11,694 bases of DNA from Hyphomicrobiales bacterium (GTDB lineage: Bacteria > Pseudomonadota > Alphaproteobacteria > Rhizobiales > Kaistiaceae): positions 1 through 11,694 of the forward strand of contig JAFKJZ010000174.1 of NCBI GenBank assembly GCA_017305815.1, written 5' to 3'. Below, piece by piece: positions 1 through 6,339 of this stretch (its first letter is position 1; each line of letters begins with the position of its first letter). The translations under genes were made by a program, and so were the position numbers. The notes beneath the pieces are model-generated. The model did no database searches and was not told the origin of the DNA. It saw only the letters and a program-made list of their open reading frames with translations.

Positions 1-86
1 TGGCCGTCTTCGCCCGTCCGGCATTCCGGAACCTGCTGGCGATCGTCCGGCCATCCGCCCGCATCGCCCCCAGCGTGGAGTCCTGA
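1..86 (+). CDS. C-terminal tail of an unidentified upstream gene (partial)
   Basis: A reading frame entering from the left edge (codons in phase with position 3) stays open for 27 residues and stops at TGA 84-86, four bases before the epimerase ATG. The tail ends in ...ARIAPSVES and is rich in Arg, Ala and Pro. It is too short to assign to a family. Its stop lies close to the next start and the epimerase ribosome binding site (GGAG, 77-80) lies inside it, so the two genes are probably co-transcribed. The other two forward frames are less convincing, because only this one ends at a sensible place before the next gene. The downstream neighbours make a polysaccharide-related gene plausible, but the residues do not show that. 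Confidence 0.55.
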   Translation, partial: AVFARPAFRNLLAIVRPSARIAPSVES

Positions 87-90
87 TCCG

Positions 91-1107
91 ATGACCGTCT
101 TCCCCGATACGCGCCGTTCCGCCCTCGTGACCGGGGCGACGGGCTTCATCGGGGCGGCGGTCACGGCCCATATGGCGGCGGGCGGCTACACCGTCCGCGC
201 CGGCACCCGGCGGTCGCCCTCCAGCGCGGTCTCGCCGGAAGGCATCGTGCCGACGCCCTGCGATCTTGACGATCTCGCGCAGACGCGCGGCGCCGTGGCG
301 GATGTCGAACTCGTGGTGCACGCCGCCTATGGCGACGAGGCGGCGATGGTGGCGCAATGCCGGACGCTGCTTCAGGCGATGACTGAGGCGAACGTGCCGG
401 CGCTCGTCTATTTCAGCTCGATCGCTGTCTATGGCGACCGCACCGGCGTGATCGATGAATCCATGTCGGCGACCGGTTCGCTCGGCGCCTATGCCCGCGC
501 GAAGATCGAATGCGAGGCGCTGGTGGCCGCCTGGGCGCGTGATCCCGGCCATCCGCGGCGGCGCGTGCTGATCCTGCGGCCCGGCATCGTCTACGGCACC
601 GGCAGCCGCTTCTGGACCGACAAGCTGGCGGAGCGGATCGTCGCCGGCGCCTGGGGCAATTTCGGCCGCGCCGGCGATGGTCCGGCGCCGCTCGTGCATG
701 TCGACGATATCGGTGCGCTGGTGGCCGAGGTCGGGCACGCGCTGCTGGCCGGCGCCGCCATCGGCTGGTCGTCCATCTTGGTGCTGAACGTCGTCGGCCC
801 GGAAACCCCGTCCTGGAACGACTATTTCGAAGCCTTGGCGCAGCGGATCGGCGCGCCCAAGTTGCCGTTGCTCGGCGGCATGCGGCTGGGGCTGCGGCAG
901 TTCATGGCGGTGGCGGCGAAGATCGGCCGCCGCGTCGGGCTGGCGGGATCGAAGCGGGCGGCCTTGGCGCCGACCCGCGCCGAGATGGCGATTTTCGGTC
1001 GCGACGCCGTCTACAGCACGCGGGCTGCGACGGATCTCGGCCTTGCGTCCCGCATCGGTCTCGACGAGGGCCTGGCGCGGACGGTGTTTCCTCAGGCGAA
1101 GCTGTAG
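91..1107 (+). CDS. NAD-dependent epimerase/dehydratase family protein (extended SDR)
   Basis: This is a 338-residue extended short-chain dehydrogenase/reductase, the family that epimerises, dehydrates or reduces nucleotide sugars with bound NAD(P). The N-terminal Rossmann motif GATGFIG is at residues 15-21, an acidic CDLDD at 57-61 fits the adenine-binding position, and HAAYG is at 77-81. The active site is visible as SSIAVYG (109-115, catalytic Ser) and YARAK (Tyr134, Lys138). RPGIVYG follows near residue 163, a typical substrate-side motif. Length is normal for the family. The ATG is chosen because GGAG lies 10 bases upstream and the Rossmann fold starts right after it. The gene follows the upstream partial gene closely and converges with the GH44 gene, sharing its last 16 bp. 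The substrate cannot be read from sequence. The surrounding glycosyltransferases suggest a sugar-nucleotide, but atypical SDRs of this type also act on lipids or other carbonyl compounds. Confidence 0.9.
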   Translation: MTVFPDTRRSALVTGATGFIGAAVTAHMAAGGYTVRAGTRRSPSSAVSPEGIVPTPCDLDDLAQTRGAVADVELVVHAAYGDEAAMVAQCRTLLQAMTEANVPALVYFSSIAVYGDRTGVIDESMSATGSLGAYARAKIECEALVAAWARDPGHPRRRVLILRPGIVYGTGSRFWTDKLAERIVAGAWGNFGRAGDGPAPLVHVDDIGALVAEVGHALLAGAAIGWSSILVLNVVGPETPSWNDYFEALAQRIGAPKLPLLGGMRLGLRQFMAVAAKIGRRVGLAGSKRAALAPTRAEMAIFGRDAVYSTRAATDLGLASRIGLDEGLARTVFPQAKL

Positions 1108-2747
1108 CGACGCGCCGATCGGGCCGGCAGGAGCACCTGCAAGCCGCCGTCGACGTGGATCGGGATTTCGGTCAAGGCCGTTGTGCCAGGGTTGGCCGCA
1201 TCGAAGCCGAGGACAGACAGGCAATCCGGCTCTTCCCGCGCTTCGAATCGCAGATCCACCGTGGCCATGGCCTCCGACTTGTTGATGACGATCAGCTGCA
1301 GCCCCGGCTGGCCGGTCTCGAAGGTCGAGGCGTAGGCGACGACATCCGGCGTGCCTTCGACGGTCAGGCCGTGCGATCGGTCGCCAAAGCGCCGGCCGGT
1401 CGCATCCGTCGTCCGGAACAGCCGATAGGCGTCGCCGAGCGTCCCGTCGAGGCTGCCCCAATGCGTGGCGAACGAGACGCCCTGCTGGCCGAAGCGGCCG
1501 AGCACGTCGGCGAGCGCCAACCCGGAGGCGATTTGTCCGGCGCCGCCATAGTTGAACTCGGTCACGGCAAGATCGGTGCCGGGAAAGACGTGATCGGCGA
1601 TGCGCCGGAGGCTCGGCAGCAGCGGCAGGCCGACTTCGCGATCGCCGCCGCCATCGGCCAGCGCCCGCACCACCCAGCTATCCTCGCGGAAGCCCGCCTC
1701 CGTCAGCGAGCGCGGCGCCTGCAGCAGCGCCGCGGCGAGCGCCGGGTCCTCGCTGCGGAACAGGTCGCCGCGGTTGCTGTAGGGATACCAGTGGACGTCG
1801 AGCGCATCGAGCAGGCGGATACCGTCCTGTTCGGACGCCGTGCGGAAGGCATCGAGATAGGCGGCGAGGAAGCTGCCATACTGGCGGTAGTCGTTCCAGT
1901 CGGGCGCGTCCTGGAACGAGACCATCTCGGACGCGCCCCAGCTGACGGGGCCGAACACGCGGGCCGCCGGGTCGGCCCGCTTGATCGCGCGCGCCGCCGC
2001 CAGCGAGCGCTCGAGAAAGGCGCGGATGGTCGGCTTGGCGGTGACGACGCGCGGATGCGTCTCCGCCCAGAGGCCGGGTTCGTTGTCGAGCGCATAGGCA
2101 TGGATGCCGCGCTCGCTGTCGGCGCCACCATAGCGCGCCACCAAGCGGGCGAGGAGCTGCGGGATGTCGGCGACGGCGGGCACGACGGGATCGCCGGCCT
2201 TGGCGCCGGGGTCCCAGCGCGTCGGCACGAAACGGGGCGATGGGGCGCTCGCCTCCGGCGGTACGGGACCGTCGAAATCGGCGGCGACATAGCCGGCGAG
2301 CGGCACGGTGACGAGGCTCTTCGCGCCCATAGCGAGCGAGGTCTCGTGCATCGTCTCGATCAGCCGGGCCGGCTTGCCCCATTGCGGCCGGTCGATGCCA
2401 AGCGCGTCGAGCAGGAACGGGCCGTTGGCCTGATGGTAGTCCTTGCCGGAATTCGCCGCGTTGTTGACCCAGTTATAGGTCGTCATGAGATTGCCGCCGA
2501 GCCGGCGCGCGGTGACGCCGGCGGCCCGGTCGAGCTGGGCGGAGGGCTCACCGCCATCCATGGTGCCGATTTCGTTGGAGCCGTAGATCAACGGGCTGAT
2601 CGGCGTGCCCGTCCCGCCATCGGCGATCCGCACCATCCAGCGACCGCCGGACTGGGCTCGTGCCGGCAAAGCACCGATGAACCCCGCCGCGAGGCTGCCG
2701 GCGAGCACGGAGCGCCGCGTCGGCCCCGCCCGACGGCGAGCGCTCAC
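1092..2747 (-). CDS. Tat-exported glycoside hydrolase family 44 protein
   Basis: This is a 551-residue secreted beta-glycanase of family GH44, whose known members cleave internal beta-1,4 bonds in glucan, xyloglucan and sometimes mannan with retention of configuration. The N-terminus carries a twin-arginine signal: TRRSVLAG at residues 10-17, a hydrophobic stretch, then an AxA cleavage site (ARA, about residue 31). GH44 hallmarks follow: RLGGN with TTYNW (about 82-93), LDNEPGLW with the expected acid/base Glu223, DVHWYP (317-322), and VTEFNYGG with the expected nucleophile Glu397. A C-terminal beta-rich part ends at ARRYSFA. No carbohydrate-binding module or dockerin is present, so it is a bare catalytic domain of usual size. 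GTG 2747 is preferred over a start at 2795: it overlaps the stop of the preceding glycosyltransferase (GTGA) and puts the Tat motif at the very N-terminus. The Shine-Dalgarno is weak, in line with coupled translation. Export to the periplasm or beyond is inferred. Substrate is unknown. Confidence 0.9.
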   Translation of the reverse strand: MSARRRAGPTRRSVLAGSLAAGFIGALPARAQSGGRWMVRIADGGTGTPISPLIYGSNEIGTMDGGEPSAQLDRAAGVTARRLGGNLMTTYNWVNNAANSGKDYHQANGPFLLDALGIDRPQWGKPARLIETMHETSLAMGAKSLVTVPLAGYVAADFDGPVPPEASAPSPRFVPTRWDPGAKAGDPVVPAVADIPQLLARLVARYGGADSERGIHAYALDNEPGLWAETHPRVVTAKPTIRAFLERSLAAARAIKRADPAARVFGPVSWGASEMVSFQDAPDWNDYRQYGSFLAAYLDAFRTASEQDGIRLLDALDVHWYPYSNRGDLFRSEDPALAAALLQAPRSLTEAGFREDSWVVRALADGGGDREVGLPLLPSLRRIADHVFPGTDLAVTEFNYGGAGQIASGLALADVLGRFGQQGVSFATHWGSLDGTLGDAYRLFRTTDATGRRFGDRSHGLTVEGTPDVVAYASTFETGQPGLQLIVINKSEAMATVDLRFEAREEPDCLSVLGFDAANPGTTALTEIPIHVDGGLQVLLPARSARRYSFA

Positions 2748-3679
2748 GAGACCAGGCCCGATCCGTAGAGGGCAGGGCGGAAGCGCTGCATCCACAGCAC
2801 CTTGCCGAGACCGCCGCGCACCTTGACCCGTGCCTTTTCAGACCGAACCTTGTCGAACGGCGCTGTGACGACCGCGGCGATGCCGTGCAGGACGATCTGC
2901 GCCATGCCGGCGCACATCCAGAAGGCGATGCGGCTCCATTCGGCCGGCTGCGCCTTGTGATGCGTCAACACGCGGATCTGGCCGCTCAGGAACTTGCGCT
3001 TGCGGACATAGGCCCAGTTCAGCCGGCGTTCCGGCACCCACTCCGTGACATCAGCCTTCTCCGACCAGGCAAAGCGCTTGCCCTCGTCGACGAGGCGCTT
3101 CAGCAGCAGCGTGTCCTCGCCGCCGGTCTCGTTCAGACTGGTGTCGAACGGGCCGCCATCGCCCTGCAGGCAGCTCTCGCGATCGAACATCGAATTGTTG
3201 GTGCCGAGATAGGGAGCGAGATCGGTGACGTCCTCGCCATCCGTTCGATCGAACTGGCGCGAGAAATAGGGCGCGAGCGGGCCGATCTTGCGGCCACCCT
3301 CGGCCTTCGCCGTGACCGGACCGAACACGGCGCTGGCGCCGCTGCGACGCGCCGTCTCGACGTGCCGGCTCAGCCAGGTCTCGGATGCTTGTTCGTCATC
3401 GTCGAGGAAGGCGACCCAGCGCCCCTGCGCGGCGGTGACCCCGGCATTGCGTGCATTGGCGACGCCGGGCACGGGCATGGAAATATAGCGCACCGGCCAG
3501 TTGGCGCCGGGCGCGATCGTTTCGACCAGGGCGCCGGCATTGCCGTCGGCGGAATTGTCGACCACCAGAATCTCGATATCGAGATCGGCGAGGTCCGTCT
3601 GCGCGAGTGCGCTGGCGACGGCGCGCTGCAGCGCCTTCGGCCGGTTCAAGGTGGGAATGACGATGGAAACGCTGCCCAC
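2744..3679 (-). CDS. Family 2 glycosyltransferase (GT2-A)
   Basis: This 311-residue GT-A fold transferase is expected to move a sugar from a nucleotide donor to a growing glycan at the cytoplasmic face. VSIVIPTLNR (4-13) opens the nucleotide-binding fold and VVDNSADG (39-46) follows. ARNAG (76-80) leads into the metal-binding DDDE (93-96). TNNSMF (160-165) and the acceptor-side GGED (186-189, likely catalytic base) come next, then WVPERR (214-219). A hydrophobic segment around 251-273 could sit in or on the membrane. The GTG start has GAGAAAG about seven bases upstream and lies directly before the first beta strand. The gene opens the leftward unit whose second gene is the GH44 hydrolase, joined by a 4-bp GTGA overlap. 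It is clearly related to the second GT2 of the window at 5338-6339, with the same motif order. Donor and acceptor are unknown. Confidence 0.92.
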   Translation of the reverse strand: MGSVSIVIPTLNRPKALQRAVASALAQTDLADLDIEILVVDNSADGNAGALVETIAPGANWPVRYISMPVPGVANARNAGVTAAQGRWVAFLDDDEQASETWLSRHVETARRSGASAVFGPVTAKAEGGRKIGPLAPYFSRQFDRTDGEDVTDLAPYLGTNNSMFDRESCLQGDGGPFDTSLNETGGEDTLLLKRLVDEGKRFAWSEKADVTEWVPERRLNWAYVRKRKFLSGQIRVLTHHKAQPAEWSRIAFWMCAGMAQIVLHGIAAVVTAPFDKVRSEKARVKVRGGLGKVLWMQRFRPALYGSGLVS

Positions 3680-3895
3680 CCGGAAACTTTCTCGCGCTGG
3701 ATGAAAAAGACGTCCGGCAGGCGGGAACGCATGCCGTAGGACGATCTTTACTGTTGGTCACTGATCCTACGAAACTATGATAGCAAGGCAAGCGGATGGT
3801 CACGGCATTCCAACTTGCCGCACCGTCCGTCGGGGCGGCGCGGCAGGGATAGGATGCGTGCCCGCGACCGAACTTCGCAGCCGGGAAATATGCGC
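3680..3895. promoter_or_regulatory. Divergent intergenic region between GT2-A and the ligase-like gene
   Basis: These 216 bp separate the leftward GT2-A/GH44 unit from the rightward ligase/GT2-B unit, so both promoters should lie here. The part from about 3741 to 3790 is visibly richer in A and T than its surroundings, as promoters in high-GC genomes often are. A small 9-base palindrome CTATGATAG lies at 3775-3783. No convincing coding region is seen here: the open frame upstream of the ligase gene lacks a well-placed ribosome binding site for its earlier ATG codons. Confidence 0.5.
3754..3781 (+). promoter_or_regulatory. Candidate sigma-70 promoter for the ligase-like gene
   Basis: TATGAT at 3776-3781 matches the -10 consensus at five of six bases. 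TTGGTC at 3754-3759, 16 bases upstream, keeps the TTG of a -35 box but matches poorly otherwise. It sits in the AT-richer part of the divergent region, about 115 bases ahead of the chosen ATG. This is a motif match only, and the leftward promoter could not be placed. Confidence 0.3.
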
Positions 3896-5236
3896 ATGAG
3901 CGATGCTCCGATGCCGGTCGGCCGGCCCGCATCGACGGATGTGGGCGTCGTCGCCGTCTCAATCGCCGGCTGGCTGCATGGCGTGTTGCTGGCGGGCTTC
4001 ATGCTCTACACCTTCGTCGGCACGCGCCCCTTCGCGGACGCCTCCGTGGCCGAGCGAGTCGAGGGCAGCCCGCTTGATCGCCTCGCCGTCTTCGGCCTCT
4101 TCCTGCTCGCGCTCGTCACCCTCGTCGTGCATCACCGGGCGACGTTATCGCTGTTCGTCCGCAACCTGCCGCTGGTCGCGTTCACCGGCTTCTGCTTCGC
4201 CAGCATGCTGTGGTCGGACTATCCGGGGCTGACTTTGCGGCGGGCGCTGCTGCTCGTTTTCCTGACCACGATCGCGGCCGGGATTGCGGCGAGCCTCCAG
4301 GATCTTCGCCGTTTTCACAGCTGGTGGTTCGTCGGCCTGACCGGCGTCATGCTGCTCAACCTGATTGGCACGGCGCTCTGGCCCGGCGTCGCGATCACCG
4401 ATATCGGCGTGCGCGGCCTCTACACGCAGAAGAACGTCGCCGGCCTGGTGGCGATGATCACCGTCATCTGCGGCGTGACCTGGATGCTGGGCGTGACCCG
4501 TTCCCGCTCCGTCGGTCTCGGCCTCCTGATGCTGCTGCCGGCGCTGCTTTTCCTCGTTATCACGAAGTCCAAGACGTCGATCGGCCTCACCGGCGTCGCG
4601 GTGATGGCGATCGCCGTGTTCGCCTGCGCCGAGTGGCTCGGCGCGCGCTTCGTGCTGCTGATGATTGCGCTGGGGTTCCTTGCAGTCACCGCGCTGCTCG
4701 GCCTGTTCGCCGTCTATGACTTCGATGTCGACGCGCTGCTGACCGCGACATTGGGCGACGCCTCCTTCACCGGCCGCGACGAACTCTGGGCCTTCGCGCT
4801 GCGCTCGGCGCAGGAGCGCTTCTGGCTCGGCCATGGCTATGGCGCGTTCTGGGATGTCGGCCTCGCCGCAGATCCGCTGCAGCGGCTGGAGCCCGGCACC
4901 TGGCTCGGTGACGTCGAGATCGGCACGATCAACCAGGCGCATAACGGCTATCTGGAGCTTTGGCTGCATGTCGGCCTGCCGGCGACGATCGCCGCCGCGC
5001 TGATCGTGGCGGCGGGTGTGGTGTCGGGCATGGCGCAGGCGATCGCCGGCCCGTTGTCACGATCCTCCCGCGCCGCCATCGGCTTCCTGACGATGCTGCT
5101 GCTGCTCTATCTGCTGCACAACCTGACCGAGGCGACGCTGTTCATGCGCGGTTCGGTGTTCTCGAACATCGCCGTGCTCTGCCTGTTCGTACTGTCGCGC
5201 GGCCGCGATTTCGCAGTCCGCAGTGGCCGCGCCTAG
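3896..5236 (+). CDS. O-antigen ligase / ExoQ-like polysaccharide polymerase family membrane protein
   Basis: This 446-residue multi-pass inner-membrane protein belongs to the Wzy_C superfamily (O-antigen ligases and ExoQ-type exopolysaccharide polymerases), which transfers lipid-linked glycans at the periplasmic face. About 11 or 12 hydrophobic segments are visible. Family landmarks are GLYTQKN (174-180), TKSKTS (223-228), and the large loop carrying FTGRDELW (291-298), GHGYGAFW (312-319) and QAHNGYLE (347-354, His349 the likely catalytic residue). ATG 3896 is chosen because GGGAA (3883-3887) sits eight bases upstream. An earlier in-frame ATG at 3815 would add 27 residues rich in Arg with no good ribosome binding site, and ATG 3890 is too close to the GGGAA. 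The combination of QKN and FTGRDELW resembles ExoQ-like polymerases more than LPS core ligases, but sequence alone does not separate polymerase from ligase. It heads the rightward pair with GT2-B. Confidence 0.88.
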   Translation: MSDAPMPVGRPASTDVGVVAVSIAGWLHGVLLAGFMLYTFVGTRPFADASVAERVEGSPLDRLAVFGLFLLALVTLVVHHRATLSLFVRNLPLVAFTGFCFASMLWSDYPGLTLRRALLLVFLTTIAAGIAASLQDLRRFHSWWFVGLTGVMLLNLIGTALWPGVAITDIGVRGLYTQKNVAGLVAMITVICGVTWMLGVTRSRSVGLGLLMLLPALLFLVITKSKTSIGLTGVAVMAIAVFACAEWLGARFVLLMIALGFLAVTALLGLFAVYDFDVDALLTATLGDASFTGRDELWAFALRSAQERFWLGHGYGAFWDVGLAADPLQRLEPGTWLGDVEIGTINQAHNGYLELWLHVGLPATIAAALIVAAGVVSGMAQAIAGPLSRSSRAAIGFLTMLLLLYLLHNLTEATLFMRGSVFSNIAVLCLFVLSRGRDFAVRSGRA

Positions 5237-5246
5237 CGGGTTGGAC

Positions 5247-5310
5247 TAGAGCGGTTTCAAGCGAAGTGGATACCGGTTCGCGTGAAGAAAACGCGACCCC
5301 ACAAAGAGTC
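5247..5310. repeat. Imperfect palindromic intergenic repeat (Hyphomicrobiales type)
   Basis: Between the ligase-like gene and GT2-B lies a structured element. The left arm GCGGTTTCAAGCGAA (5251-5265) pairs imperfectly with the right arm 5277-5294 (TTCGCG...AAAACGC) around a GTGGATACCGG centre. The pattern of a GAGC start, AGTGG-ACCGGTT centre and AAAACGC arm resembles short palindromic repeats I recall being dispersed between genes in Hyphomicrobiales (similar in kind to RIME elements). That identification is from memory. Only one copy is visible in this window. It is not followed by a T run, so it is not a textbook terminator. Confidence 0.6.
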
Positions 5311-5324
5311 GGGCGCAAACGGGC

Positions 5325-5329
5325 AGGGG
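5325..5329 (+). promoter_or_regulatory. Ribosome binding site deciding the TTG start of GT2-B
   Basis: AGGGG lies eight bases ahead of TTG 5338. It is the only good Shine-Dalgarno match near the start of the conserved glycosyltransferase fold. The alternative in-frame GTG at 5266 lies inside the palindromic repeat and has no comparable site. Confidence 0.55.
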
Positions 5330-5337
5330 CGACGGGT

Positions 5338-6339
5338 TTGGACGGGACGAGGACGAGGACGAGCGAGGCGGAGGCGATCGATCTCTCGATCATCATCTGC
5401 ACCTATCGGCGCGAGGAGCTTCTCGGCAAGGCCCTGGCGAGCATCCGTGCGCAGGCCGTGCCGGCCGGGACCACGCTCACCGTCGTGGTCGCCGACAACA
5501 GCGATGACGGATCGGCGGAGTCGGTGGTGGCGGCGGCCGATGCGGCGAGCCCGTTCGAGGTCCGCTATGTCGAGGCCCATCCCGCCAACATCTCGGTCGC
5601 GCGCAATGCCGGCATCCGTGCCACCACCTCGCCGGTCATCGCCTTCATCGATGACGACGAGGAACTGGCGCCGGGCTGGCTGGAGGGAGTTGTCGCCGGG
5701 CTGCGGCAGCATCCGCACGACGTGTTCTTCGGCGGCGTCGATCCGCTGTTCGAGGCGCCTGAACGCGTCACCCCCGCGATCCACACGCTGTTCTCGCGCC
5801 AGATCGAGGCGCCGTCCGGCCAGGATGTCGTGGCGCTTGGCAGGCGCAGCGAGCGCGTCATCACGGTCGCGACCTGCAACTCGATCTTCCGCCGCGCCAC
5901 GACGCTTTCCGATGCCGAGCCATTCAATCCGCGCTTCGGCCATGCCGGCGGCGAGGATCTCGATCTCTTCTGCCGGCTGCAGGCGCGCGGGCGCCGCTTC
6001 GGCTGGCTGCCGGCGGCGCGGGTGTCGGAATTCGTGCCGGCCTCGCGCTGCGATCCCGGCTATCTCCGCCGCCGCTTCTTCGCCGGCGGGCAGGTCTATG
6101 CCGAGGCCGTTGCCGGCAACAGTGCGACTCCGAGCCTAACCCGCTGGTGGCTGCGGGCGAAGGCGCTGGTGCAACTCGGCCTGCTGGCGCTGCGCTATCC
6201 GTTCCTTCGCCGAAAGGGGCCGGCGGCAACGGCCGATTTTCGCTATCGCTGGGCCGGCGTGCTCGGCAAGCTGTCGCTCGGCAGCCTCTATCCCGTCTAC
6301 CGCGAGACCGATGCAGGCAAGCGGTCGACGGCTTCCTGA
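5338..6339 (+). CDS. Family 2 glycosyltransferase (GT2-B)
   Basis: From the chosen TTG this is a 333-residue GT-A fold transferase. LSIIICTYRR (16-25) opens the fold, then ADNSDDGS (52-59) and ARNAG (88-92). The metal site is DDDE (105-108), and CNSIF (180-184) precedes the acceptor-side GGED (204-207). FGWLPAARVSEFVP (221-234) and a basic RRRFFAGG (244-251) follow. The C-terminal third (about 272-290) is hydrophobic and may touch the membrane. The reading frame is open far upstream through the ligase gene, so the start rests on AGGGG at 5325-5329 and on the position of the first beta strand. It follows the ligase-like gene after about 100 bp containing the palindromic repeat, and its last 43 bp overlap the 3' end of the convergent DUF6492 gene. 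The motif order is shared with GT2-A, so the two are paralogues. Donor and acceptor are unknown. Confidence 0.88.
   Translation: MDGTRTRTSEAEAIDLSIIICTYRREELLGKALASIRAQAVPAGTTLTVVVADNSDDGSAESVVAAADAASPFEVRYVEAHPANISVARNAGIRATTSPVIAFIDDDEELAPGWLEGVVAGLRQHPHDVFFGGVDPLFEAPERVTPAIHTLFSRQIEAPSGQDVVALGRRSERVITVATCNSIFRRATTLSDAEPFNPRFGHAGGEDLDLFCRLQARGRRFGWLPAARVSEFVPASRCDPGYLRRRFFAGGQVYAEAVAGNSATPSLTRWWLRAKALVQLGLLALRYPFLRRKGPAATADFRYRWAGVLGKLSLGSLYPVYRETDAGKRSTAS

Noticed and set aside
1155..2768. A 537-codon open frame on the plus strand, nearly full length antisense to the GH44 gene
   Set aside because: The translation is low-complexity (Arg, Ala, Gly, Glu), shows no family motifs, and mirrors the GH44 codons. 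Long antisense open frames are expected in GC-rich genes; GH44 has clear catalytic motifs on the minus strand.
2885..3739. A 284-codon plus-strand open frame opposite GT2-A
   Set aside because: It is antisense to a clear glycosyltransferase and has no family signature.
3815..3895. A 27-residue N-terminal extension of the ligase-like protein from ATG 3815
   Set aside because: It is Arg-rich, lacks a good ribosome binding site and precedes a better start at 3896 with GGGAA eight bases upstream.
5247..5310. Intrinsic terminator after the ligase-like gene
   Set aside because: The stem is imperfect, its arms carry A/T runs inside instead of a trailing T tract, and it fits a dispersed palindromic repeat better.
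4960..5337. An upstream extension of GT2-B into the ligase gene
   Set aside because: The extra sequence overlaps the ligase gene in another frame and reads through the palindromic repeat; the conserved fold begins only after 5380.
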